This document shows positions 1-7,912 of a stretch of DNA of 64,000 nucleotides, piece by piece (position 1 is the stretch's first letter; each line of letters starts with the position of its first letter). This DNA is from Methylobacter sp015476545 (GTDB taxonomy: Bacteria > Pseudomonadota > Gammaproteobacteria > Methylococcales > Methylomonadaceae). The stretch lies in assembly GCF_052162025.1 (NCBI RefSeq), contig NZ_CP197401.1, positions 3,286,001 to 3,350,000 of the forward strand, read 5' to 3'. The position numbers and the translations under genes are program-made. The notes beneath the pieces were generated by a model. It worked only from the letters and a program-made list of their open reading frames with translations. It did not search any database and was not told where the DNA came from.

Positions 1-666
1 GAGCATCAGGCGGAATAAAATGCCCGCCGCCCGGGCCAGGTCTTCCGCCGCCCTGTCGATTTCGAAGGGCGGGTAACGATGTTCCGGCGCATGCCAGGCA
101 CATCGGATGGCGCGCCTGAGAACGCCTGCCAACTCGCCCATGCCCTGCCCGATGGCGGCCGCAAGAAAGCCCAATCCCATCCAAGCAAGCAGCGCAGTGC
201 CGGCTTCCAGGCCTAATTCGCCGCCGACTATCGCGCCGGGCGCGGCGCCTACACCGCCGAGAAAGAAGCCGACGGCTGCGCCGGTGCTGGCGCCCGCCAT
301 GGCGCTGATGCCGAGCGCTGCCAGCATCTGCAGGAGGCCGGGCAGTAAACCGTCAATAACCTGATCCAGTTGGCAGCCGGTTTCCCGATAAACCGCTGCA
401 GGTACCAGGCGCAGCGCCCGAAAATAGGCTTGGACGACAGCCCGCACCCGTTCGGTAAGATCCGGAGCGCGGATCTCCTGCGGCGTCAGGTAGCGTGCCG
501 CCGGCGAGTCGGGATGGGGCAGGCCTTGCCAGCCGGAACTGCTGGATCGAAGAAAAGGATCGGCGCTGGTGAAGCAACCGGGCCCGCCTCCGCCGGCAGG
601 CGCATTGGGATGACAGCGTTGCGGCTGCCAGGCATCGTAAGGGGTTTTGGGAAAATCATTGGCCAT
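1..666 (-). CDS. Glycine-zipper, polymorphic-toxin-like protein, partial (C-terminus outside window)
   Basis: This reading frame is open from an ATG at 666-664 to the window edge, so only the first 222 residues are visible. A GAGAAGGA ribosome-binding site lies just upstream of the start. The N-terminus is Pro/Gly-rich (residues 15-60). Around residues 115-185 there is a long Gly/Ala-rich hydrophobic stretch with glycine-zipper spacing, for example GFFLGGVGAAPGAIVGGELG, followed by LAWMGLGFLAAAIGQGMGE. From memory, such a segment occurs in T6SS-linked polymorphic toxin proteins (DUF6861-like), where an effector domain follows it. That assignment is tentative and the effector part, if any, is off the window. 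No immunity gene can be identified here. Confidence 0.55.
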   Translation of the reverse strand, partial: MANDFPKTPYDAWQPQRCHPNAPAGGGGPGCFTSADPFLRSSSSGWQGLPHPDSPAARYLTPQEIRAPDLTERVRAVVQAYFRALRLVPAAVYRETGCQLDQVIDGLLPGLLQMLAALGISAMAGASTGAAVGFFLGGVGAAPGAIVGGELGLEAGTALLAWMGLGFLAAAIGQGMGELAGVLRRAIRCAWHAPEHRYPPFEIDRAAEDLARAAGILFRLML

Positions 667-1013
667 GGAAATCCTTCTCACTGACGGGTATTGCTACTAA
701 ATGCTGAATAGAGCTGGCGCTATAAAATACCGCTGCCAGACGCACAGGTTGTGCAACAACTCTAGCACAGCGGTTGTATCCCAGACAAATAACCTGTCAC
801 ATATTTTGGCTGCCAGGATATGCGTACCGACGGTGTCGCTCGAAAGTCTACGGAACCGCCTTCCAATTCATAATTTCTAGCACACCTTATCGTGTTTAAG
901 AGGAATATTTAATTCCTTGACTGTTCCCAAAATAACGGACATAGGGAACTTCTGATCGTCCGCGGCCTGAAGCCGACCGCGGACCACAAGATTAAATATA
1001 CAGGGAATTTTTA
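667..1013. other. Intergenic, no gene seen
   Basis: About 350 bp lie between the toxin-like gene and glyoxalase I, both on the minus strand. The region is AT-richer than its flanks and should hold the promoter of the toxin-like gene and the 3' end of the glyoxalase transcript. I found no convincing -35/-10 pair, terminator or ORF. Confidence 0.4.
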
Positions 1014-1454
1014 TTACCAGCTGCCGGTGTTCTGCATGGAAAACCACGGCTCTTCAGGCGCAAGCACATGGCCTTTTTGCAGCAGCTCGATGGAGATATT
1101 GTCGGGCGAGCGCACGAATGCCATATGGCCGTCGCGCGGCGGACGGTTGATCAGCACGCCGGCATCCATCAGTTTCCGGCAGGTCTCATAGATATTATCG
1201 ACTTCAAACGCCAGATGGCCGAAATTGCGCCCGCCGGCATAGTCTTCGGTATCCCAGTTATAGGTCAGCTCAATTAGCGGCGCATGGGTTTTGGCGGCCA
1301 ATTCGGCGTCGCGCGGAGCATGCAGATAAACCAGGGTGAAACGGCCGCTGTCATTGTCTATCCGGTGAGATTCGACCAACCCCAGCTTGTTGCAATAGAA
1401 ATCGAGCGATTCGTCCAGGTCTTTGACCCGAACCATGGTGTGCAGATAACGCAT
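1014..1454 (-). CDS. gloA: Lactoylglutathione lyase (glyoxalase I)
   Basis: A 146-residue VOC-fold enzyme that isomerises the methylglyoxal-glutathione hemithioacetal to S-lactoylglutathione in the cytosol. It opens MRYLHTMVRVKDLDESLDFY, the usual GloA start with a metal-ligand His at position 5, and contains GHLAFEVDNIYETC and a C-terminal MAFVRSPDNISIELLQ. The metal-binding Glu in IELLQ is present. The ATG at 1454 was chosen because GGAGGAG lies 9 nt upstream; a TTG 18 nt further up would put the start inside that ribosome-binding site. The length is typical of short bacterial GloA. It follows the K+ channel gene on the same strand after about 50 bp. Confidence 0.9.
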   Translation of the reverse strand: MRYLHTMVRVKDLDESLDFYCNKLGLVESHRIDNDSGRFTLVYLHAPRDAELAAKTHAPLIELTYNWDTEDYAGGRNFGHLAFEVDNIYETCRKLMDAGVLINRPPRDGHMAFVRSPDNISIELLQKGHVLAPEEPWFSMQNTGSW

Positions 1455-1502
1455 AGCGATAGACTCCTCCAAAATAAATTAAACAACTTAAGCCGTGACA
1501 GG

Positions 1503-2369
1503 CTAATCTTCCAGGGCATGACCGCAGTATTTGCAATAATCGGCATCGAAATCATGCCCGGTCCGCCCGCAATCGGGACAGGCGTCATTCCTGACTTTGC
1601 CTTCTGTGTACGTCCTGATCAACTCGGCGCTATAGATGCCCGTAGGCACCGCAATAATGCCATAACCCATGATCATGATCGTAGAAGCGAGCAACTGGCC
1701 CAGCGGCGTTTGCGGCGAAATATCGCCATAACCGACCGTCGTCAGCGTCACGATAGCCCAATAAACCGATCTTGGAATGCTGGTAAAACCGGCTTCCCTG
1801 CTTTCTGCGACATAAACCAATGAGCCAAGCACAACCACGATCATAAATACGGAATAAAGAAAAACCATGATTTTTCGCGAGCTTTTGCTTAATGCCGCCA
1901 TCATGATTTGCGCTTCATCCATGTAGGCTGACAGCTTGAGAATCCTGAAAACCCGAAGCAGCCGTAAAATGCGTATGGCAAGCATGGACTGCGCGCCCGG
2001 AAACAGCAGGATCAGATAGCTGGGCAGTATCGAAACCAGATCGACCAGACCAAAGAAACTCGTGAAATACAGCCAGGGCCGGCGCACACTGATCAAACGC
2101 AATCCATACTCCAGTGTAAACAGCAGGGTAAATAGCCATTCAGTAATATAAATGGCTTGCCCGTACCGGTTTTGAATAGCCTCGACACTGTCGAGCATGA
2201 TCACGATTACGCTGAGCACGATGCTGATGCTCAAACCGATGTCGAACACCCTGCCCAAGGGCGTCTCGGAACCGAAAATAACCTCATTGAGCGATTCCCG
2301 CCACGGCGAAAGCGCCTCGCCGTCATTGTAATAGTGATAGGTCGTTTTTGATGTTTTCATTAATCGCAT
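1503..2369 (-). CDS. Voltage-gated-type potassium channel with C-terminal zinc ribbon
   Basis: A 288-residue inner-membrane ion channel. Six transmembrane segments can be read: S1 around residues 43-60, S2 around 75-95, S3-S4 with the basic series RILRLLRVFRILK, S5 (IMVFLYSVFMIVVVLG), a pore loop with the K+ selectivity filter TLTTVGYGD, and S6. Arginines spaced in S4 suggest voltage sensing. Unlike plain Kch proteins it ends in a CxxC...CxxC zinc ribbon (CPDCGRTGHDFDADYCKYCG), so a cytosolic metal- or redox-responsive tail is possible. The start at 2369 gives MRLMKTSK; an internal ATG at 2360 is the alternative. It lies 6 bp after the tag stop codon, so the two are probably co-transcribed. 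Confidence 0.88.
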   Translation of the reverse strand: MRLMKTSKTTYHYYNDGEALSPWRESLNEVIFGSETPLGRVFDIGLSISIVLSVIVIMLDSVEAIQNRYGQAIYITEWLFTLLFTLEYGLRLISVRRPWLYFTSFFGLVDLVSILPSYLILLFPGAQSMLAIRILRLLRVFRILKLSAYMDEAQIMMAALSKSSRKIMVFLYSVFMIVVVLGSLVYVAESREAGFTSIPRSVYWAIVTLTTVGYGDISPQTPLGQLLASTIMIMGYGIIAVPTGIYSAELIRTYTEGKVRNDACPDCGRTGHDFDADYCKYCGHALED

Positions 2370-2375
2370 GAATTC

Positions 2376-2933
2376 TCAGACTTGCCCGTATCTGAAACAA
2401 TCGACCGTATGATCATTGACCATGCCTACCGCCTGCATATAGGCATAACAAATCGTGCTGCCCACGAATTTAAAGCCGCGCCGCTTCAGGTCCTTGCTCA
2501 TGAGATCCGATGCCGGCGTCGCCGCCGGAATTTCGGCCGCGCTTTTCCAGGCATTGCGCACGGGCCGGCCGTCAACGAATCGCCAGATGTAATCGTTGAA
2601 TGTGCCGAATTCCTGCCGGACCTTTAAAAAAGCCCGGGCATTGCTGACTGCAGCCTGCACCTTCAGTTTATTCCTAACGATGTCCGGATTGGACAATAGT
2701 TCGTCGATTTTTATGGCACCGTAGCCGGCCACTGTTTCGACATCAAAATCATCGAAAGCGTTTTTATAGCCGGCGCGCTTTTTTAAAATCGTGGCCCAGC
2801 TCAAGCCTGCCTGCGCGCCTTCCAGGATCAGAAATTCAAAAAGCAGCCGATCATCATGCACGGCAACGCCCCATTCGAGATCATGGTATTGTTCTTCCAG
2901 GAGGCCTGCCAGTGCCCATGCGCATTTTTCCAT
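2376..2933 (-). CDS. tag: DNA-3-methyladenine glycosylase I
   Basis: A 185-residue base-excision repair enzyme that removes 3-methyladenine from alkylated DNA. The N-terminal MEKC and YHDLEWG and the C-terminal VNDHTVDCF supply the structural zinc ligands (Cys4, His17 and a C-terminal His/Cys pair) known from E. coli Tag. EGAQAGLSWATILKKR and KRRGFKFVGSTICYAYMQ are family signatures. The ATG at 2933 was preferred over an upstream TTG at 2945 because it gives the canonical MEKC start with GGGGAA before it. It is the first gene of an apparent tag-channel pair. Confidence 0.95.
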   Translation of the reverse strand: MEKCAWALAGLLEEQYHDLEWGVAVHDDRLLFEFLILEGAQAGLSWATILKKRAGYKNAFDDFDVETVAGYGAIKIDELLSNPDIVRNKLKVQAAVSNARAFLKVRQEFGTFNDYIWRFVDGRPVRNAWKSAAEIPAATPASDLMSKDLKRRGFKFVGSTICYAYMQAVGMVNDHTVDCFRYGQV

Positions 2934-3081
2934 GCCGTTCCCCAAAATTAAAAAGCAAAGTAAAACGCATGATAGGCCCTAGCCGGGGCCTGTGCAAATC
3001 CCAAATCCGCGCATTCGTTTGTTGACAACGACCGGTCCAGATCGCATCATCGACCCCATCGTCCGACTGAACAGTTTACCC

Positions 3082-4617
3082 ATGAGCACCGACACCCTGA
3101 AAATACGCCGTATCGCTATCGATACCTATCATGAAAACGTGGCTTATATGCATCGCGAATGCGGTATCTATCGCGCTGAAGGGTTCCAGGCGCTGTCCAA
3201 AATCCTAGTCAGCGCCAATGGCGCCAAAGTGGTTGCCGTGCTCAATGTCGTCGATGATTCATCGATCGTGCTGCCGGACCAGCTGGGCTTGTCCGAACAG
3301 GCGTTCACACAATTGAACGTCGCCGAAGAATCTCTCGTGACGGTCGATCATGCCGAACACCCCAAATCCATGGATGCCGTGCGCCGCAAGATTGAAGGCG
3401 AACGCTTGAGCCAGGATGACTTCATCGGCATCACCACCGATATCGCCGAAGCCCGCTATTCGAAAATGGAAATGGCCGCCTTCCTGGTCGCCACGGGGCA
3501 AAATAACCTGGACCGAGACGAACTGTTCTACCTGACCCGAGCCATGCTGCAATCGGGCGAGCGCATCGACTGGCGGGAGCCGCTGGTCGCCGACAAGCAC
3601 TGCATCGGCGGCATTCCCGGCAACCGCACCTCGATGCTGGTCGTGCCGATCGTCGCCGCGCACGGCATGCTGATTCCGAAGACATCGAGCCGCGCCATCA
3701 CCTCGCCGGCCGGCACGGCCGATACTATGGAAGTATTGGCCGAAGTCAATCTGTCGCCGGACCAGATGCATGAAATCGTGCGCAAGGAACGTGGCTGCCT
3801 GGCCTGGGGCGGAACGGCCCGGCTGGCGCCGGTCGATGACATGCTGATTTCCGTCGAACGCCCGCTGGGCATCGATTCACAAGGGCAAATGGTGGCCTCG
3901 ATCCTGTCCAAAAAACTTGCCGCCGGCTCCACGCATCTGCTGATCGATATTCCCGTCGGCCCCACGGCCAAAGTCCGGCACATGCGCCAGGCCCTGGCCC
4001 TGCGCAAATTGTTTGAGTTCGTCGGCGACCGTCTCGACATCCATCTGGAAGTCATGATCACCGACGGCCGCCAGCCGATCGGCCGCGGCATAGGACCGGT
4101 GCTGGAAGCCCGGGATATCATGCAGGTATTGCAGAATGATCCCGATGCTTCAACCGATCTGCGCCAAAAGTCCTTGCAACTGGCCGGCCGGATCATCGAA
4201 TTCGATCCCGACGTGCGCGGCGGCCAGGGCTATGCCATCGCCCGCGACATCCTGGAATCCGGCCGGGCCTGGGCCAAGATGAAGGCGCTGATTCAGGCGC
4301 AAGGCGCCAAGCCGATCGACCTGCATGCTGGAAAACTCTGCCATGAAGTCTATGCCGACCGCGACGGCTTCATCACCAATATCGACAACTTCCAGATGGC
4401 TAAAATCGCGAGCCTTGCCGGAGCTCCCATGTTGAAAAGAGCCGGAGTCGACTTGTTCAAAAAACTGGGCAATCCGGTGAAAAAAGGCGACGTTTTATAC
4501 CGCATCCATGCCGAATTCCCGGCCGATTTCACCTTCGCCAAGAATCTGTCCGCGCAAAATAACGGCTACACCATTGGCGGCGACGAACTGGCGCTTACCT
4601 CGCTGATCGCCTTCTAA
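3082..4617 (+). CDS. AMP phosphorylase / thymidine-phosphorylase-family enzyme
   Basis: A 511-residue member of nucleoside phosphorylase family 2, in the long form typified by archaeal AMP phosphorylase. That enzyme converts AMP and phosphate to adenine and ribose 1,5-bisphosphate. Visible signatures are KHCIGGIPGNRTSMLVVP from residue 172, the phosphate/substrate segment KTSSRAITSPAGTADTMEV, and a C-terminal barrel-sandwich region ending in KKGDVLYRIHAEF. The roughly 80-residue N-terminal extension separates it from ordinary DeoA. A GTG at 2992 would add 30 residues, but the ATG at 3082 begins the conserved part. It is separated from the PRPP synthetase gene by 13 bp. Substrate (AMP versus thymidine) cannot be settled from sequence alone; the partner gene favours a nucleotide substrate. 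Confidence 0.85.
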   Translation: MSTDTLKIRRIAIDTYHENVAYMHRECGIYRAEGFQALSKILVSANGAKVVAVLNVVDDSSIVLPDQLGLSEQAFTQLNVAEESLVTVDHAEHPKSMDAVRRKIEGERLSQDDFIGITTDIAEARYSKMEMAAFLVATGQNNLDRDELFYLTRAMLQSGERIDWREPLVADKHCIGGIPGNRTSMLVVPIVAAHGMLIPKTSSRAITSPAGTADTMEVLAEVNLSPDQMHEIVRKERGCLAWGGTARLAPVDDMLISVERPLGIDSQGQMVASILSKKLAAGSTHLLIDIPVGPTAKVRHMRQALALRKLFEFVGDRLDIHLEVMITDGRQPIGRGIGPVLEARDIMQVLQNDPDASTDLRQKSLQLAGRIIEFDPDVRGGQGYAIARDILESGRAWAKMKALIQAQGAKPIDLHAGKLCHEVYADRDGFITNIDNFQMAKIASLAGAPMLKRAGVDLFKKLGNPVKKGDVLYRIHAEFPADFTFAKNLSAQNNGYTIGGDELALTSLIAF

Positions 4618-4630
4618 TCCGGAATCCACC

Positions 4631-5506
4631 ATGATCATACTCGCCTTCCCCGATTATCTGAGCCAGGCGCAACGGCTTACAAGCCGCCTGAATGCCGAAC
4701 TGGCCGAAGTCACGATCCATCACTTTCCCGACAGCGAGAGCTTTGTGCAGCTGCCGCCGTCATTGCCGGAACACGTTATCGTCTGCCGCAGCCTCAACCA
4801 GCCCAACGACAAACTGATCGAACTGCTGCTGTGCGCCTCTACGGCCCGCGAACTGGGCGCCAAACGCCTGACGCTGGTTGCGCCTTACTTGAGCTATATG
4901 CGCCAGGATTTCGCCAGTCAGCCCGGCGTAGCGGTCAGTCAGCGCATTATCGGTAAAATGCTGGCCGGCCTGTTTGACGACGTGCTGACTGTCGACCCGC
5001 ACCTGCACCGCATCGCGTCACTGGATCAGGCCATTCCGATCAAAAATGCGATCAGCCTGACGGCGGCCGATGAAATCGGCTGCTTCCTGAAGCAGCAGCT
5101 CGATTACGCCGTGCTGCTCGGACCGGACAGCGAATCGGAACAATGGGTCTCAAGAATCGCGCGGCAGATCGGCTTTGACTATGCGATCGCGCACAAAGAG
5201 CGACTGGGCGACAAACATGTTGAAATGACTTTGCCGGCAAATGACTACGCCAACAAGCCTGTCGTTATTGTAGACGACATGGCCAGCACCGGCAGAACGC
5301 TGACCAAAGCGGCCCGTCTGCTGAAGGCGGCCGGCGCCGGCGACATTTATGTCGCCGTCACGCACCCGCTGTTCTGCGGCGACGCCGAAGCCCACATTCT
5401 CGAAGCCGGCATCAAAACCATCTGGAGCACGGACAGCATCGATCATCCGACGTCCTGTATTCACCTCGACGCCCTGCTGGGCGATGCGGTCAGAGCGATT
5501 GTGTAG
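4631..5506 (+). CDS. Ribose-phosphate pyrophosphokinase-family protein (short form)
   Basis: A 291-residue PRPP synthetase homologue. It has two phosphoribosyltransferase-like halves, with VAPYLSYMRQDF and TVDPHLHRI in the first and the PRPP/ribose-5-phosphate loop VVIVDDMASTGRT near residues 211-223 in the second. The housekeeping Prs of gammaproteobacteria is about 315 residues; this shorter form resembles the archaeal class. It sits 13 bp after the AMP phosphorylase-like gene, so the pair is very likely one transcript that handles phosphoribosyl units recovered from nucleotides. Whether it makes PRPP from ribose 5-phosphate or acts on another sugar phosphate is open. Confidence 0.85.
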   Translation: MIILAFPDYLSQAQRLTSRLNAELAEVTIHHFPDSESFVQLPPSLPEHVIVCRSLNQPNDKLIELLLCASTARELGAKRLTLVAPYLSYMRQDFASQPGVAVSQRIIGKMLAGLFDDVLTVDPHLHRIASLDQAIPIKNAISLTAADEIGCFLKQQLDYAVLLGPDSESEQWVSRIARQIGFDYAIAHKERLGDKHVEMTLPANDYANKPVVIVDDMASTGRTLTKAARLLKAAGAGDIYVAVTHPLFCGDAEAHILEAGIKTIWSTDSIDHPTSCIHLDALLGDAVRAIV

Positions 5507-5508
5507 GT

Positions 5509-5645
5509 GCGAATTCATTCGCACTCAAGCCGGATGGGGCATGCTGCCCCGCCCGAAATATTTCATACAGATCAAGAGCAGCCACTTAACCCAGACATCA
5601 TGGAAACGTTAGGAACGGGGTTGCAAACCCCGTTCCGCTTGGGAC
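5509..5645. repeat. Dispersed intergenic repeat, copy 1
   Basis: This non-coding block follows the prs-like stop codon. It is made of nested palindromes: GCGAATTCATTCGC, GGGGCATGCTGCCCC and GGAACGGGG-TTGCAA-CCCCGTTCC. Read on the minus strand it matches 20531-20655 almost base for base, including the linker from AACGTTTCCATGATGTCTG to AAGTGGCTGCTCTT. Two inverted copies about 15 kb apart show a mobile or amplified intergenic element. No transposase is present. Confidence 0.8.
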
Positions 5646-5661
5646 TGTCCGATGGGGATCG

Positions 5662-5731
5662 GTAGGGTACGCATCGCGTACCATTATTCAGTTTTTGAAG
5701 CCTCTCAAAAGGTACGCGGTGCGTACCCTAC
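5662..5731. repeat. Inverted repeat (GTAGGGTACGCxxCGCGTACC type)
   Basis: Arms at 5662-5682 and 5711-5731 are near-perfect reverse complements (21 bp) around a 28-bp spacer, so a transcript would fold into a long hairpin. The right arm overlaps the stop codon of the VOC gene (5728-5730). It could serve as a bidirectional terminator between the convergent prs-like and VOC genes; there is no U-run. Confidence 0.75.
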
Positions 5732-6117
5732 TGCACGACATCAGGGTCCTGAATCAGCTCCACGGCATTGCCGTCCGGATCGCGGCAAAAAAGGGCCGGG
5801 CGGCCCGATCTGCTCAACGTATAGTGAATACCCTGCTGTTCCAAAATACGCTTGGCGGCCTGGAAGTCATTGACCAGAAAAGCGGTATGCCGATCCAGAC
5901 CGCCATGTTGAGGCGCTATTCTGCCCTGATCGGGATTGGGCAGTTCAATCAGATGAAGCTGCTGCGTGCCAAGCTGCAGCCAGGCGCCCGGAAACGGCAG
6001 CGGGGGGCGCTCGCAGGTTTTCAGTCCCAGCACGCCGCTGTAAAACGCCAGCGCTTTTGCCGTATCGGCAACAAGAATGCTGACATGGTGAATTTTTAAT
6101 TGAATAGGTTCAGGCAA
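5728..6117 (-). CDS. VOC-family (glyoxalase/bleomycin-resistance fold) protein
   Basis: A protein of about 129 residues with the paired beta-alpha-beta-beta-beta modules of the vicinal oxygen chelate superfamily: LKIHHVSILVADTAKALAFY with a metal-type His, GTQQLHLIELPNP, HTAFLVNDFQAAKRIL and FCRDPDGNAVELIQ with the metal-type Glu. A specific substrate cannot be named. The start is uncertain: TTG at 6117 gives the usual family length and has GGAAGAGAAG upstream, whereas GTG at 6171 would add 18 residues without a ribosome-binding site. The stop codon lies within an inverted repeat arm. It follows the macro-domain gene on the same strand. Confidence 0.75.
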   Translation of the reverse strand: MPEPIQLKIHHVSILVADTAKALAFYSGVLGLKTCERPPLPFPGAWLQLGTQQLHLIELPNPDQGRIAPQHGGLDRHTAFLVNDFQAAKRILEQQGIHYTLSRSGRPALFCRDPDGNAVELIQDPDVVQ

Positions 6118-6174
6118 GATGATCTTCTCTTCCAGGGTAGTAAGGATGTGCGGATAAATAGTTACCGGCACTGT

Positions 6175-6666
6175 TTAAATTATCGGTTCATGGGCCTGCT
6201 GACCGGCATGATAGGTCGTATAGACATACACCGGAATATCAAGTTCGCCCAAGCTGTTTTCTATGAGCGGCCACACGTCGTCCCAGTCCAGGTCGCCCGT
6301 GCCTGTCGCCAGCCGCGGCAAGGCGATCGAGGGTATTTTTTCTTTTGCAATGATTTTCACCAGGGCATCCAGCGCATGCTTCAGATTGCTGAGCGTCGCC
6401 TTGCCGAAATGATGCTCGGGAGAATCCACGCTTTCCAGCGTGATCAAATTGACGATGTGAGCGTTATCAGGCCCGACCCACAGCCACGCTTCGCCGGGCC
6501 TAGTGTTGTGCTGATGGCACCAGCGTTCGAAATCCCTGCGCATGGCCGGATGCCGGGTATGCAGCGCCAGCGCCAGGCCTTTGTCCATCGGATCATTGAG
6601 CCCTACGCCGTGTGCGATGGCGTAGGCCTTGCTCAACAGAATATCACCTTCGACTTGATATATCAT
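6175..6666 (-). CDS. Macro-domain protein
   Basis: A 163-residue single-domain protein with the ADP-ribose-binding macro fold. MIYQVEGDILLSKAYAIAHG is a variant of the strand that carries the adenine-contacting Asp (GDI), and LPRLATGTGDLDWDDV matches the canonical phosphate loop (IPRxGxGxGGLDW) followed by the helix. Macro proteins bind or remove ADP-ribose from proteins, nucleic acids or small molecules; this one belongs to the standalone group. The Asn-Ala-A-N motif of MacroD enzymes is replaced by IAHGVGLND, so its catalytic class is unclear. The ATG at 6666 follows GAGGGTATT. Confidence 0.8.
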   Translation of the reverse strand: MIYQVEGDILLSKAYAIAHGVGLNDPMDKGLALALHTRHPAMRRDFERWCHQHNTRPGEAWLWVGPDNAHIVNLITLESVDSPEHHFGKATLSNLKHALDALVKIIAKEKIPSIALPRLATGTGDLDWDDVWPLIENSLGELDIPVYVYTTYHAGQQAHEPII

Positions 6667-6736
6667 AATACCCTCTCACAGTTTTTTATTGTTGTGCAGC
6701 TTCAGGAGGCGATGGATGGCAGGCCGTCCTTAAGCC

Positions 6737-7132
6737 CTAGTGGTTGTCGCAGACATGGCCTTGTTTGGCATCGCTGTAATCCTTGACCATATTCATTTGC
6801 GGCATGGTCTGGGCTATCTCTTCGCCGCATTTTTTCATGACCTGAAAAGCTTTATCGTTCATCATTTCCTTCGCATACGCCACAGCACGTTTTTGGGCGC
6901 CATCGCGATCGCCGCTTTTACACATAGCTGAAATCTCGGCCTGGAAAGCTTGCCCCTGCTCAGCCATTTTTTGCATGGCCGCCGGATCGACCTGACTGAA
7001 ACAAGCCTGCATTTTCTGGGCCTGCGCCATCATGTTCTGCATTTGCTCCTGGCTCATGTTAGGGTACTCCGCATGGGCGGCAACAGGCGTCAAGGCCAGC
7101 AGTATCAAGCAGTGTAAGACTTTTTTGTTCAT
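6737..7132 (-). CDS. Small Met-rich periplasmic protein, unknown function
   Basis: A 131-residue protein with a clear Sec signal peptide, MNKKVLHCLILLALTPVAAHA, cleaved before EYPNMSQ. The mature part is helical and rich in Met and Gln (SQEQMQNMMAQAQKMQ), with five cysteines spread through it (three as AMC, KKC and HVC near the C-terminus). No family is recognised. Methionine and cysteine content could suit metal or redox binding, which is inference. Several Met-rich relatives may be expected in related genomes. It has ATGAACAAAAAAG at the start, with AGGACAATT upstream. Confidence 0.65.
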   Translation of the reverse strand: MNKKVLHCLILLALTPVAAHAEYPNMSQEQMQNMMAQAQKMQACFSQVDPAAMQKMAEQGQAFQAEISAMCKSGDRDGAQKRAVAYAKEMMNDKAFQVMKKCGEEIAQTMPQMNMVKDYSDAKQGHVCDNH

Positions 7133-7300
7133 GTAATTGTCCTGTCGGTTAAATTCAACAAATCGTGCGGGATTATCATAGCGCTTTCCCGGCCGGTTTG
7201 CCTCTATCGGATCACTTTCGGCACGGGATCGAAGTATAAATGAATGTCAATAGCGGGCATTAGCCTGCTTTTGCCGCGCCGAGCACCGCCACTTTTGACA

Positions 7301-7381
7301 GCGGTAGGCGGGGTTGGTAAACCCGGCATTTCGGAGTCGCCTATGCCGGGTTTCCGCTAAAGCTCCAACCCAGCCTACCGC
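7301..7381. repeat. Long imperfect foldback repeat
   Basis: Outer arms GCGGTAGGCGGGGTTGG (7301-7317) and CCAACCCAGCCTACCGC (7365-7381) are complementary apart from one mismatch. Inner arms AAACCCGGCA (7319-7328) and TGCCGGGTTT (7344-7353) pair perfectly. The whole unit folds into one cruciform of about 81 bp. This looks like a palindromic intergenic element rather than a gene-specific terminator. Confidence 0.75.
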
Positions 7382-7467
7382 ACTAACCGCGCATAGCCCG
7401 GACATTTTGAGGGTATCGGCTTTAATAGTAGCGAATTAGCTCATGCGCAACCCTAACTTACAAAAAA

Positions 7468-7618
7468 TGCGGCATTTCACACAATTTTTTTAAGGTATGT
7501 TTCAAGCAAAAAATAATGCTCTTTTGTAAACAATTACTTACAACCCTATCTAGGTTTTGCTTACCTGTAACCTACAAAAAAATGCGGCATTTCACACAGT
7601 AGTGCGGCATTTCACACA
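7468..7618. promoter_or_regulatory. Three copies of a 16-bp motif, probable activator sites
   Basis: TGCGGCATTTCACACA occurs exactly at 7468-7483, 7583-7598 and 7603-7618. The last two are 20 bp apart, about two helical turns, so they present the same DNA face. The pair is centred roughly 130 bp before the predicted transcription start of the downstream sigma-54 promoter, the usual position for an enhancer-binding protein. Each outer copy is preceded by an A-rich CTTACAA/CCTACAA-type box. The cognate activator is unknown; PilR-like is a guess from the downstream pilin gene. Confidence 0.6.
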
Positions 7619-7702
7619 GTTTTTAAAATGCCGTTTAAGGTTTTTTTAAAATAGCCTTCAATTAAAAATACTATTTTTGCTGAAATCAATAACTTACAAC
7701 TC

Positions 7703-7718
7703 TGGCACAGACTTTGCT
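7703..7718 (+). promoter_or_regulatory. Sigma-54 (RpoN) promoter for the pilin-like gene
   Basis: TGGCACA-GACT-TTGCT matches the -24/-12 consensus TGGCACG-N4-TTGCW, with the invariant GG (7704-7705) and GC (7716-7717) 10 bp apart. Transcription should start near 7729, leaving a leader of about 185 nt. RpoN control is well established for many type IV pilin genes. Confidence 0.8.
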
Positions 7719-7728
7719 TTATACCTAT

Positions 7729-7912
7729 TGACCATGCGAGTTAATTCGTTCCAGGATGGGCAGAGCCGGGATGGCGAACTAAAGGTATTTTAGGAGGGTG
7801 GGGGAAAGGTTACCCCCGGTTGGCGGCAGAGGGTCGAGCTCTGCCGCCAACAACTTTGTTAATGGCAACTTAAACTTAAACATTAACTAATAAAAATAGG
7901 GAGTAACCCTTC
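7729..7912 (+). promoter_or_regulatory. Structured 5' leader of the pilin-like gene
   Basis: The untranslated leader contains a hairpin GGGGGAAAGGTTACCCCC (7800-7817) directly abutting a very stable one at 7819-7851 (13-bp perfect stem GTTGGCGGCAGAG, 7-nt loop). It is not followed by a T-run, so it is not a simple terminator. It may stabilise the mRNA, as for abundant pilins, or act as a regulatory RNA. I could not assign a riboswitch class. The ribosome-binding site is AGGGAGTAA before the ATG. Confidence 0.5.

Noticed and set aside
7819..7851. Terminator before the pilin-like gene
   Set aside because: The hairpin has no T-run and lies between promoter and coding region of one transcript, so it is listed as leader structure instead.
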